DNA from: Hymenobacter lucidus
Lineage (GTDB): Bacteria > Bacteroidota > Bacteroidia > Cytophagales > Hymenobacteraceae
DNA length: 64,000 bases
Direction: 5' to 3'
Assembly (NCBI RefSeq): GCF_020447265.1
Contig: NZ_JAJADR010000001.1
Span: 744,001-808,000 of the forward strand
Of this stretch, positions 39,365 to 49,301 are shown in pieces (position 1 is the first letter of the stretch; each line of letters starts with the position of its first letter). Below the pieces are notes generated by a model. That model saw nothing but the letters and a program-made list of their open reading frames with translations. It had not been told where the DNA came from and ran no database searches. A program made the translations under genes and the position numbers.

Positions 39365-41027
39365 TAATACGCCTACGCCGGAGCCTACCGGCGACTTGGA
39401 GCAGCTGTTTCGGCAGAAGCTGGGCGAAGCTGAGGTAGCGCCGCGCATGCATCTGTGGGAGCAGATTGACCACGAGCTGCTGGTGCAGCAAAACGAAACC
39501 TACCGCCGCCGGCTGGTGTGGCACCGCTGGGTAGCGGCAGCCTGCATTCTGCTGTTTCTGGGTGCCGGCAGCTGGTTTACGGTGCAGCGCACCGGCCTCA
39601 CCGGTGCCTCAGCCCCGTTAGCTGGCCGTACTACCACGGCCGGCCAGACCCAGACCACCGGTAGTGGCAACGCTGCTGGAGTTGGCCTAGCGGCTGCTGG
39701 CCTTACGGCGGAATCTTTTGAAGGCCAGCCCGGCGCAACGGCCAGCACTAGCAATGAATTTGTAGCCGCCGCAGCAACGGCCACTGAAGCCGATGCCTTG
39801 GCAAATAATTTGGCTGCTGCCACTCACAGTTCGGCCCGTTTGGCTTCACTGAATGGAGTTGCACCGTCGGTGGCGGAAGCAACAGCTGTTTCGGCCGGCG
39901 CCGGCAGCTTCTTTACCAGTAGCCAAGTCCAGGCCGGCCGTGCTAGCTCGTCGTCGGTGGCGTATGGTACGGCTGCCACTGGCAGCACCGGCTCGCTGTT
40001 TGACTTGGTTATGAATGCGGGCAACAGTTCGTATGCTGCTTCTGCCACGGGCAAGACCTCGGCTGCCAGCTGGCTGACGGCCTTGAGCAGCCACCCCGTT
40101 TCGTTGCCTGGCTTGCTCCACATTGGCCGTCCCGATACGCTAAAAGCTGCGTTGCCCAGCGCCCCGGCTATGTCGCTGGCCCAGGCGGCTCCAAAGGCTT
40201 CGGAGGAAAAAGAGCGCGAAACCATAGCTCCCCGGCCCCGCAAATGGCGCCTAATGGGCTCCTACGCGGCTTCGGCTTACAACCCGAACATGGCTTTTGC
40301 CTCGGCTGCCGGAGCCACTGCTGCCGCGCCAAGTGTTTCTAACGGCTTCAGCGCTTCCCGCAATACAACGAATACTTACGATCTGGCCGCTCGGGAATAC
40401 CGGCAGAACCTGCGCCCCGGCTTTGCCCAGCGTGTGGCCCTTACGGTAAGCTACGTGGCTACCAAGCACTGGACGATAAGCGCCGGACTGCAGGCTGCTG
40501 AGCAGCAGGCTACTTCCCAAACGTCTTATTCCTTTTTGGATGGCAAGCTGCCTTTGCAATCGGCTATAAGTAGTGCCGATAAAAACAACTCGTTGACGCC
40601 TCCGCGTCCTGCCCAACTGCGCACGGCCCAATACCGCTACCGCACGGCCGGCGTGCCGGTGAGTGTGCGCTACGGCTCGTCGCGCAATGGGGTGTCGCTC
40701 TACGCCAAAGTAGGCGCGGCCGTCAACGTGCTCTTCAACAGTCAGTCGGAGTTGGTGGGCGTACCGGAAGCTACTACTACCTACTCGCTCAGCTCTGTAG
40801 GCTCGCCCTACCGCAAGGTGCAGGGCTCGGTAAATGGTGGCGCGGGAGTGCGCTATAAGCCGGCCTCCGCGCAGTGGAGCCTGGCGGTGGGGCCCACGGC
40901 CGAAGCTGGCCTTTCGACCCTGAATGCCAACGCCGCTCAGTCGTCGTACCAGGCCCGGCCCTACGCCATCGGCATGGAAGCCAGTGTGGAGTTTGGCGGC
41001 AGCCGTGCGGCTACCGTTTTGCATTAA
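39345..41027 (+). CDS. Membrane-anchored partner of the ECF sigma factor with outer-membrane-type C-terminal domain
   Basis: 560 residues. The N-terminus (~60 residues, LEQLFRQKLGEAEVAPRMHLWEQIDHELL) is hydrophilic, as in Bacteroidota proteins coupled to ECF sigma factors. A single membrane helix follows (near 67-84, VAAACILLFLGAGSWFTVQ). Then comes a long low-complexity Ala/Ser/Thr/Gly region (85-260) and a C-terminal ~250-residue part with alternating strands ending EASVEFGG, resembling a PorT-like or OmpA-like barrel. Position and coupling suggest it tethers or senses for the sigma factor; anti-sigma activity is inferred. Confidence 0.72.
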   Translation: MVPTANNNTPTPEPTGDLEQLFRQKLGEAEVAPRMHLWEQIDHELLVQQNETYRRRLVWHRWVAAACILLFLGAGSWFTVQRTGLTGASAPLAGRTTTAGQTQTTGSGNAAGVGLAAAGLTAESFEGQPGATASTSNEFVAAAATATEADALANNLAAATHSSARLASLNGVAPSVAEATAVSAGAGSFFTSSQVQAGRASSSSVAYGTAATGSTGSLFDLVMNAGNSSYAASATGKTSAASWLTALSSHPVSLPGLLHIGRPDTLKAALPSAPAMSLAQAAPKASEEKERETIAPRPRKWRLMGSYAASAYNPNMAFASAAGATAAAPSVSNGFSASRNTTNTYDLAAREYRQNLRPGFAQRVALTVSYVATKHWTISAGLQAAEQQATSQTSYSFLDGKLPLQSAISSADKNNSLTPPRPAQLRTAQYRYRTAGVPVSVRYGSSRNGVSLYAKVGAAVNVLFNSQSELVGVPEATTTYSLSSVGSPYRKVQGSVNGGAGVRYKPASAQWSLAVGPTAEAGLSTLNANAAQSSYQARPYAIGMEASVEFGGSRAATVLH

Positions 41028-41079
41028 TTTCTGAGCCGGGAAAAGCCTGGCTGCTTCACCTTAAAACAATGTGTATGCT

Positions 41080-41472
41080 ATGAAAACGCTACTCGTACTC
41101 GTGGGTTTCTGGGGCTGCCTGGGCATGGTGCAGTGCCAAAAGGATTCGGTAAGCCCCGATAAGCAAGCCGACTGTGACCTGCCGCTGGCTTGCTCCGACA
41201 CCCGCGCCCAGCCGCTGATTGATGAGTTGCTACGCACGCCTAAGGCCAACCCAGCCGGCGAGGTGTGGCTCTATACCTGGCAGGGCCAGCCGGCATATCT
41301 GGTCAAGTCCTTCCGGCCCGATGATTTTGTTAAAGTGTATAATCTGAATAACAATCAGCTGCGCTACGTGGGCGCACCCAGCGGTGGTATTTCGGGCAAA
41401 GGTGACGGCAAGTGCCCATCCTTTACGTCGGAGGCTACCGGGGGCTGCCTGCTGTGGCGCGACCCGCGCTAA
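41080..41472 (+). CDS. Small secreted or lipid-anchored protein of unknown function
   Basis: 130 residues from the ATG at 41080 (an ATG at 41071 is also in frame). Signal sequence MKTLLVLVGFWGCLGMVQCQ, with a Cys at a non-canonical lipobox position. The mature part has further Cys residues (ADCDLPLACSD, GKCPSF, GGCLLW) that could pair as disulfides, and a compact core IDELLRTPKANPAGEVWLYTWQGQPAYLVKSFRPDDFVKVYNLN. It follows the sigma-factor pair by 52 bp on the same strand and may be part of that operon. I do not recognise a family with confidence. Confidence 0.7.
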   Translation: MKTLLVLVGFWGCLGMVQCQKDSVSPDKQADCDLPLACSDTRAQPLIDELLRTPKANPAGEVWLYTWQGQPAYLVKSFRPDDFVKVYNLNNNQLRYVGAPSGGISGKGDGKCPSFTSEATGGCLLWRDPR

Positions 41473-41491
41473 GCTTATCCGTTATGCAAGC

Positions 41492-41527
41492 AAAAAACCT
41501 GTTCGATTCGTCCGGACAGGTTTTTTC
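41492..41527 (+). terminator. Intrinsic terminator
   Basis: AAAAAACCTGT (41492-41502) pairs with ACAGGTTTTTT (41516-41526). Confidence 0.88.
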
Positions 41528-41598
41528 GTTTCCGAAGAAACCTACCTTGCAGCAATGGAGTTATCCTAGGCTGTCTTAGCTGCCACATTTTTGCCTGA

Positions 41599-43632
<2,034 letters not shown>

Positions 43633-43714
43633 CCGGTTGGCATGAAAGTGGAACAAGTGTGGCCGGCCGGCTCCCGATTAGTAGGGGGCCGGCCAGCCAT
43701 TTCTTTTACTCGCT

Positions 43715-44248
43715 ATGCCTTTCGCTATGCCACACCGCTTACTCGCCTATCTGCTGCCCGCCGCGTTGCTGTTGGCCGCCCCGGCAGTTGCCCAGTCTCC
43801 GGAGCCTACTGCGCCGCCACGGGGCGCATCGTTTCCTAAGCTGCCCGAAACCGCCTTTCAGGCCACTACCAGTAGCACCTTGCTGCCCGCCACACCCGGT
43901 GTGCGCTACCAATACCAGCTGGTGCACCTCTACGACGACGAGCAGATATACCTGGCACCGGCTTGGCGCGGGCAAACCGTGCTGAAGCCGGTGAAAGTCA
44001 AAAGCGGGCTGTTTACCTACGAAAATACCCTGGGCGAGCTGGACGGACTGCTGATGACGACCCTGAACGAGTTGGCCGCCGACGGCTGGGAACTGCTCGA
44101 AATTCAGAACTCGGCGCAGCCCACCAGCGCCACACAGCAGGTAGAAACCAGCCTGCGGTTCAACGACCCACAACGGCCCATCCAGACGGGTACCACCAGC
44201 ATCAGCACCCTGACCCAGACGCGCTACCTGTTCCGCAAGGCCCGGTAA
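43715..44248 (+). CDS. Secreted protein of unknown function
   Basis: 177 residues (ATG 43715; ATG 43727 also possible). Signal peptide LLAYLLPAALLLAAPAVAQ, then a short Pro-rich stretch and a mixed alpha/beta body containing YQYQLVHLYDDEQIYLAPAW and LDGLLMTTLNELAADGWELLEIQNS. The latter segment resembles the short LNxLGxxGWElv-type motif seen in DUF4177-like domains. The C-terminus (ISTLTQTRYLFRKAR) is compatible with that. Function unknown. Upstream is a GGCCGGCC inverted repeat near 43661-43698. Confidence 0.68.
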   Translation: MPFAMPHRLLAYLLPAALLLAAPAVAQSPEPTAPPRGASFPKLPETAFQATTSSTLLPATPGVRYQYQLVHLYDDEQIYLAPAWRGQTVLKPVKVKSGLFTYENTLGELDGLLMTTLNELAADGWELLEIQNSAQPTSATQQVETSLRFNDPQRPIQTGTTSISTLTQTRYLFRKAR

Positions 44249-44288
44249 GAGCATTTGGATAGGGCCTCCAGCCGGCCAGGAAAGGACT

Positions 44289-44629
44289 GTTATAACTGAA
44301 TAGCCCAGGCAGTTCGCCGGTATGGGTGTGCTCCGAGTGTTCCTTTCGGGCTTTGCGCTTCTCCACGCTGATGGGGCGTTGCGCTCCAGGTACACCCGCT
44401 CGATGCCGGCCAAAGAAAATTGGTGTCCGTTGTGGCGCAGTCCATCCAGCAGATCGTTGTGGGTATTGCTAACCCTACGCATGTTTTGCTCGCAAAACTG
44501 CCCGTCTTTTACCAGCAGTAGTGGTTTGCCCTGCAGTAGTTTACCTGCAAAAGAACTGCGGTAGGCCACAAAAGCCAGTAGCCGGTAGCATACCGCTTTA
44601 TCGTGAAGTAAAGGCTGTTTTTCTGGAGC
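44289..44629 (-). pseudogene. YetF/DUF421 C-terminal remnant with frameshift
   Basis: On the minus strand the frame reads ...DKAVCYRLLAFVAYRS, GKPLLLVKDGQFCEQNMRRV, NDLLDGLRHNGHQF, IERVYLERN, the C-terminal domain of the DUF421/YetF membrane family (pattern: G-P-L-L-DG...N-R...DL...LR..G...V.LE.NG.ISV). After LERN (near 44378) the expected GxISV continues only in another frame, as ISVEKRKARKEHSEHTHTGE, consistent with loss of one base in the run at about 44371-44378. The N-terminal membrane half is absent; a stop precedes the fragment at 44630-44632. It is non-functional or a decaying remnant. Confidence 0.7.
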
Positions 44630-44651
44630 CTACAATCATCTATATACCAGT

Positions 44652-44690
44652 GGGTGTGTTCCTGCACATGCAGGAACACACCCGTTTTTT
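44652..44690 (+). terminator. Strong terminator-like hairpin
   Basis: About 14 bp of stem between 44652-44665 and 44670-44683 (GGGTGTGTTCCTGC/GCAGGAACACACCC), followed by GTTTTTT. It sits at the broken edge of the DUF421 remnant and no intact plus-strand gene lies close before it. Confidence 0.8.
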
Positions 44691-44790
44691 GTGTGGCCGG
44701 CCGGTTAGCTGCCCCGCTGTAGTCACGCAGGTACCGGGTTTTCAAGTTGCCGGCCTGGTTCCTGGCTTAGGGCCTCGGTATATACAAACA

Positions 44791-44823
44791 AAGAAAAAGA
44801 CACCTAAAAGATGTCTTTTTCTT
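44791..44823 (-). terminator. Terminator of the unknown three-gene operon
   Basis: AAGAAAAAGACA (44791-44802) pairs with TGTCTTTTTCTT (44812-44823). On the minus strand it directly follows the 108-residue gene and ends in a T-rich tract. Confidence 0.8.
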
Positions 44824-44838
44824 CGGCTTTAGGAAAAA

Positions 44839-45165
44839 CTACGGGTGGTGAGCAAACTGAGTCACTACGCCTACTCGGTACCCCGTCGTACCGCCAGCCG
44901 CCGTTTGGACCAGGTTGATATGCCAGCGGCCACCCAGGTAGTCGACGGTAATATGCGGGGTATTGTCGTTGTTGTCCTGGTGAATGCCCTTGACTACAGC
45001 AACTTCGGCGCTCTGCGCATTCACAACGGTCAGGGCTTCCAGAAGTCCTGCATCACCGGTGCCAGTGTTATCGGCGGTGCTGAGAATTGTTAATATCTGT
45101 GGCGCCGTCGCGCCGTTATTATTGGCTGGTTGCTGGTCCCAGCCAGCGGTGAAAGTAATGGGCAT
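44839..45165 (-). CDS. 108-residue protein of unknown function, third gene of accessory operon
   Basis: No signal peptide, Cys or membrane segment. The sequence is rich in Thr, Asn, Gly and Val and looks beta-structured: ATAPQILTILSTADNTGTGD, then ALTVVNAQSAEVAVVKGI, DNTPHITVDYLGGRWHINLVQ and GYRVGVVTQFAHHP. Tryptophan, histidine and Gly-rich turns suggest a small beta-barrel or sandwich. I recognise no family. It is 40 bp downstream of the 208-residue gene and just before a terminator, so it is the last gene of the operon that begins with the 820-residue helical protein. Confidence 0.7.
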   Translation of the reverse strand: MPITFTAGWDQQPANNNGATAPQILTILSTADNTGTGDAGLLEALTVVNAQSAEVAVVKGIHQDNNDNTPHITVDYLGGRWHINLVQTAAGGTTGYRVGVVTQFAHHP

Positions 45166-45205
45166 ACTCTTCCTGGATAAAGGTGAACAGATGAAGCCGG
45201 AGCCC

Positions 45206-45832
45206 TTAAGCCGGCTGGTTGGGAGTAGTATCGTTCAGGACGGCGGTAATATTTGCTATAACATCCTCCTTCGCATTGATTAGGGCATCCAGCAAGTCAA
45301 CCAGCGCCTGACCTTCGGGATGGGCCGCCAGTTTTTCCTTCAGAGATGCGCTAAGCAACCCCATGGCGCCGGCGAGTATATCAAATCCCGCTTCGAAATA
45401 CGGAAGGTCCGCAGGAGCGGGCGTGTTTGGGTCCGGCCACTGGTCCACAACCGGCGGCTCCACAACGATCAGCGTGTCATTCTGTATGTAGGCTCTGAAT
45501 GCCACGGTAATGTCGTGCAAGGCTGTATTGAGGCCAAAAAGCGCGGCTACCAAATCCTGCTTCAGATTCGGGTTGGAAATGGGAATCTTGCCATTCTCAA
45601 TGAGGCCGTAAAGAGCAGTTGCCAGCCCATTCAGAATCACGAGCCCATCGTCCCACATTTCCCAAGGCTTCTTGGGGTCAGGATCGGTCGGCGCCGGGTC
45701 GGGGCTCATCGTGGTGCTAGTAGCGCTTGCTCCTGTTCCAACACTGTACACATTGGTCGTGTTGTCGTAGTTGAGCACCGGCTTCCAAACTGGATTGCCG
45801 TCTGTTGGGGTTGGGTTGACTGGAGAATTCAT
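45206..45832 (-). CDS. 208-residue protein of unknown function, second gene of accessory operon
   Basis: No signal peptide. Residues 1-58 are a disordered Pro/Thr/Asp-rich region (NPTPTDGNPVWKP; PDPAPTDPDPKKPWEMWDD). Residues ~60-205 form amphipathic helices (GLVILNGLATALYGLIENG, LKQDLVAALFGLNTALHDITVAFRAY, FEAGFDILAGAMGLLSASLKEKLAAH, ALVDLLDALINAKEDVIANI). The helix style resembles that of the large protein encoded 39 bp upstream. I recognise no family. A partner or immunity-like role would be speculation. Confidence 0.7.
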   Translation of the reverse strand: MNSPVNPTPTDGNPVWKPVLNYDNTTNVYSVGTGASATSTTMSPDPAPTDPDPKKPWEMWDDGLVILNGLATALYGLIENGKIPISNPNLKQDLVAALFGLNTALHDITVAFRAYIQNDTLIVVEPPVVDQWPDPNTPAPADLPYFEAGFDILAGAMGLLSASLKEKLAAHPEGQALVDLLDALINAKEDVIANITAVLNDTTPNQPA

Positions 45833-45871
45833 GGTGTTTCTTTAGTACGGTTAAGGATGAGAAAGCAGTAT

Positions 45872-48334
45872 TTAGGCGGAAAGAGAATGGTATAAGGCTA
45901 TGGTGCTTGCACCGGTTGTGGCATCCAGAAACTGATTGCTAACCGGCGCGGAGGGCGTGCCGTCTGCGGTTGGGAACGTATAGGAAACGCTATCCTGCAG
46001 CTGCAGCTGTAAGGTCTGCAGGGCGGTGCTCACGGCAGCGGAAGACTTTTGTAGCTGTGCCTCCATGGCTGCCCCCAGCACGTTGCTGGCTGCCTGCGCC
46101 GCCGTCGTCATGGCCGAAAGCGGCAGGAATTTGTTGAAGCCGGCATCAATGAGCGACTGCACAGCGGAAGCGGAGGAGGTAGCAGTCGAAACCGCTGAGT
46201 GAACGACTACTTGCAGCACCCCGCTTGCTGCGGTTTTCATCGGCGTACCGGTGCAGTTAAGTATGTTCACGATGAGCGTCAGTGGATTGATCAACGAATG
46301 AATGACCGATACCAGCTTGGTGACTTGGTCAGCGGTAGCCTGCCCTTGCTGCGACATCAGCTGGCCGTGGGTTGCTATTTCCAGCAGCGCATTGGCATAG
46401 CTTACCAGCTGGTCATCCAGTGCTTTGGTTTGCGTGTTCACGTCGCTAGCACACTGCGCAATGGTCTGCAACGTCCCCGTTAGGGCAGCACAGCGGGCAT
46501 TGAGCTGCGCCTGCTTGGCATCCAGATCCGGCCCCGAGGTAGCTGTTTGCTTCACCGTTCTGGCCTGGTCGATGGAGCGGGCGAGCATCTCGGCCCCTTT
46601 GGCCCAGCCCGTCATCTTCGCAGCCGATGCCGTGAGCAGTGTTGGCGCCGGGGCCGCCGCCCCAGCCGTCTTGACTGCCGGTGCTACCGTACCGATTGCC
46701 CCATTGAGGGCCACAACGGCTTTGGTGCCAGCATCACAGAGGGAAAGCTGATCATTTAAGGCAGCGGCAAGCGGCGTCAGAACACTGCCCAGCAGCGGAA
46801 ATGTATCGATTAACTTAATTAGCGCGGCGGCGGTCTGTAGCAGTATCGTAATATCACCGATTTGGTCGCCGAGTGCGCTGGCTAGTGGGGTAGTATCAGC
46901 AAACACGGCGTATTTAGCATTCAGCTGCGTTATGGCTGGGCGCACTGTGGCCATGGCTGCGTTTGTTGGATCTACGGCGGCGGCCATTGTAACCACGGGC
47001 GCCCATTGCGGCCCCAGCGGCCCCAAAGCCGGCTCGGCGACTTGTGCAAGGGCAGTGAAGCGAGCCACTGCTGCCAGGGGCAGCGGCGCAGCGAGAGCCT
47101 GCAGCTGCTGATGTATAGAAGTAAACTGCGCCGCATAAGCGGAGGGCTTTGGTGCTGGAGCAACCGGCGGTACGTAGTTTTTTGGCGGCAAAGGCCAGTT
47201 AGGTACTATGCCGACGTCGCTGCCTGCGGGAGCCGCGGCAATGGCCGCCACAAAGTCCTTGATGGCCTGGTCGCGCGCCTGATCCTGATTGACCGAATAC
47301 TTGCCGAGGGCGGTTTTTATCTGTTGCCAACCACCGAGAAACGTGCTGGCGGCGCTGCCAGCGTCGTTTTTGATAACCGTGGCAAATGTGTCCAGATCCT
47401 GAATCGACACCGCATCTTCAATGTCATTGAGGATGGCGCTGATACCGAGGGCATCGGCCAGCTTTTTCCCGATTCCATCTACCAAGCTTTGGAGCCCGGT
47501 TGCCTCTAGCACTTCATTGATAACGGGCGAGAGTACCTTGTTGAAAATGCAGCTCACAGCGTCCAAAGCCCATTTTACCGGGGCTATTGCATTTTCCACC
47601 GTATCCAGCGCCGATTTAATCGGGTCCAGAATTCCCGTTACGGTTCCCAGGCTGCTGATGGCTGACGCGACATTCCCGGCATACCCAACCGTCGTCTCGA
47701 TAGGTCCCGCAACGGCATCGAGTGCATCGCTAATAGGCTGGGTAACGCTTTTAACGGTCGTGATACCCGCTTCTACATCCTGCCGCAGAGTGTCGTAGGT
47801 GGTGCGTAAGCTCGTCAGCCGGGTAGCCAGGTCGGAGCCTGCCAGGGCCGTGATGAGGTTTTCTGCAATGCTGTCCAGGGCTTGCAGAATAGCCAGGGTG
47901 TTGGTGAAGATCGGGACGTAATCTGCTATGTCATCCAGGGCCTTGTCGACGTCGGCAACGCCGGCTTTGATGTCGGTAATTACGCCGTTGGCAGGAGAAA
48001 CCGTATCCTGGACAAAGTCGTTGATTTGCTTAATAGCATTGCCAACCGTATCGTTGATGGTCGTACAGGCATCGGCTACGGCATCGGCAAGCTCCCCCAC
48101 AATAGGTACCGGGCTGAGCCCCAGGCACACCTCCTGCACGTCAGAAATGTCCGAAGTGGCAGCATTCAAATCACTGCTAAGGGTGCTTATCTGATTCAGA
48201 AAATTGCTGACTGAGTCCAGGTCAGCGCTTATTTTGTCTACCTTTTGAGTCAGCGGCGCAGTCAAGGCGGCCAGGTTATTGGCGTCGTCGATTACAGACT
48301 GAAACGTATTACTGTCGTTGGCTGCCATTGTCAT
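45872..48334 (-). CDS. 820-residue all-helical protein of unknown function, first gene of accessory operon
   Basis: 820 residues (or 818 from a second ATG at 48328), no signal peptide and no obvious domain. Nearly the whole chain looks helical and rich in Ala, Leu, Thr, Val and Asp. Residues 1-70 look like a coiled coil (LAALTAPLTQKVDKISADLDSVSNFLNQIS), followed by long amphipathic helices. A Pro-rich linker near 375-400 (WPLPPKNYVPPVAPAPKP) splits it into two halves. Each half has a hydrophobic PVPIVG/FPLLG-type helix hairpin (LSPVPIVGELADAVADAC; DTFPLLGSVLTPLAAALNDQ). Such architecture is seen in alpha-helical pore-forming or tape-measure-like proteins, but nothing proves it here. The open frame is long and intact, so it is a real gene. 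Confidence 0.78.
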   Translation of the reverse strand: MTMAANDSNTFQSVIDDANNLAALTAPLTQKVDKISADLDSVSNFLNQISTLSSDLNAATSDISDVQEVCLGLSPVPIVGELADAVADACTTINDTVGNAIKQINDFVQDTVSPANGVITDIKAGVADVDKALDDIADYVPIFTNTLAILQALDSIAENLITALAGSDLATRLTSLRTTYDTLRQDVEAGITTVKSVTQPISDALDAVAGPIETTVGYAGNVASAISSLGTVTGILDPIKSALDTVENAIAPVKWALDAVSCIFNKVLSPVINEVLEATGLQSLVDGIGKKLADALGISAILNDIEDAVSIQDLDTFATVIKNDAGSAASTFLGGWQQIKTALGKYSVNQDQARDQAIKDFVAAIAAAPAGSDVGIVPNWPLPPKNYVPPVAPAPKPSAYAAQFTSIHQQLQALAAPLPLAAVARFTALAQVAEPALGPLGPQWAPVVTMAAAVDPTNAAMATVRPAITQLNAKYAVFADTTPLASALGDQIGDITILLQTAAALIKLIDTFPLLGSVLTPLAAALNDQLSLCDAGTKAVVALNGAIGTVAPAVKTAGAAAPAPTLLTASAAKMTGWAKGAEMLARSIDQARTVKQTATSGPDLDAKQAQLNARCAALTGTLQTIAQCASDVNTQTKALDDQLVSYANALLEIATHGQLMSQQGQATADQVTKLVSVIHSLINPLTLIVNILNCTGTPMKTAASGVLQVVVHSAVSTATSSASAVQSLIDAGFNKFLPLSAMTTAAQAASNVLGAAMEAQLQKSSAAVSTALQTLQLQLQDSVSYTFPTADGTPSAPVSNQFLDATTGASTIALYHSLSA

Positions 48335-48924
48335 TCAGGGGATAAGCGTGTAGAAAAGGAGTGCCAGTCACTCGCCATTCACCGCCGGGGCAGTGGAGAT
48401 ATGGCGAAGGCGCTGGGGGTAGTGAAATAGAGTGGGCTCTTACTTGGTCGTTCGGCTGCCTGCAATGTCGTCTCTGCAGAATTCGTCGGCCCTACCTTGC
48501 ATCCCGATGGTAGATGTTATGCTGTGACAAAGGAAGCGCCCGCAGCTCGGCAGCAACAGCGTAGAAAAACTGGATTTTGAAAAGCAGGTGTTTCTACCTG
48601 TGGCAGCTCGTGCAGTGGCCCGGCAGCCGCCCGCTACGAATTAGGGCAGTGGCCGCTCTACACGAAAAAGCCCCTGACCATCGGGTCAAGGGCTTTTTTG
48701 AAGTCCAGCTGGTCGTCCTGGAGCTTTTCGCGCTGACGCCTGAGGGAGCCTGGCTTCAGCTCTGCCTGAGTGCGGGCCTCTCGTTCAGCCATCGTGCCGA
48801 TGCGCGTTTCAACCCGTTTTTTTGTGGTTCTGGCTGGTCAGGATTCAGTACTGGTCAGCTACATTTTGGCGGCGCCGGACTTACTATAGCCATCGTGCTT
48901 CACCAGCCCAGGGTGCGCGTTTGA
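48335..48924. other. Gene-poor region upstream of the unknown operon
   Basis: About 590 bp without a convincing ORF. It contains a terminator-like hairpin (48665-48699) and must include the promoter for the minus-strand operon. TACCTTGC near 48493 loosely resembles a -7 box but points along the plus strand. Confidence 0.5.
48665..48699. terminator. Terminator-like hairpin without an intact upstream gene
   Basis: AAAAAGCCC(C)TGACC pairs with GGTCA(A)GGGCTTTTTT through a short ATCG loop. Neither strand has an intact gene ending here, which suggests gene loss around it. Confidence 0.7.
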
Positions 48925-49215
48925 TTCGTGCTTTCGGCCGGCAAGCCCCTGCTGAAAAACGCGTAGGACTTTGCCGACCAGCTGACCGTTGACGTCAACC
49001 GCCTGAACCGGGCGGTGAAGGAAGTGACCGGCAAGCCCACTACGGCCCACAGTGCCGAGCGCCTCACCAGCGAAGCCAAGCTGCTACTGCACCACACCCA
49101 CTGGAGCGTGGGCAACATTGCCGACCGCTTCGGCTTCGAGTATGACACCTGTTTTCACCGCTCTTTTAAGCAGCATACCGGCACCACGCCGCTCGGTTTT
49201 CGCCAGGCCGCGTGA
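48925..49215 (+). pseudogene. AraC-family regulator remnant
   Basis: The plus-strand frame encodes FADQLTVDVNRLNRAVKEVTGKPTTAHSAERLTSEAKLLLHHTHWSVGNIADRFGFEYDTCFHRSFKQHTGTTPLGFRQAA, a near-complete AraC-type double HTH C-terminus. It is interrupted by an in-frame TAG at 48964-48966 just before FADQL, and a TGA at 48922-48924 further upstream. The N-terminal effector domain is missing. An internal GTG at 49015 could still give a 66-residue HTH fragment, but most likely the gene is dead. Confidence 0.75.
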
Positions 49216-49233
49216 AAAGCTAGCTTTGTTTAT

Positions 49234-49287
49234 AAGCCAAAAACACCGCAGGCGCACCATCTGGTACGCCTGCGGTGTTTTTGGCTT
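49234..49287. terminator. Bidirectional terminator
   Basis: 21-bp stem (49234-49254 with 49267-49287) containing A5/T5 tracts, between the AraC remnant and convergent hemF. Confidence 0.9.
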
Positions 49288-49301
49288 GTGCCTAATGTAT
49301 C

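Noticed and set aside
43739..44569. A single 276-residue minus-strand gene
   Set aside because: Only its first part (44370-44569) resembles DUF421; the rest is antisense to a signal-peptide-bearing gene, and the true DUF421 continuation is in another frame.
45320..45895. 191-residue plus-strand frame
   Set aside because: It is antisense to the 208-residue gene, which has better composition, operon spacing and a shared terminator.
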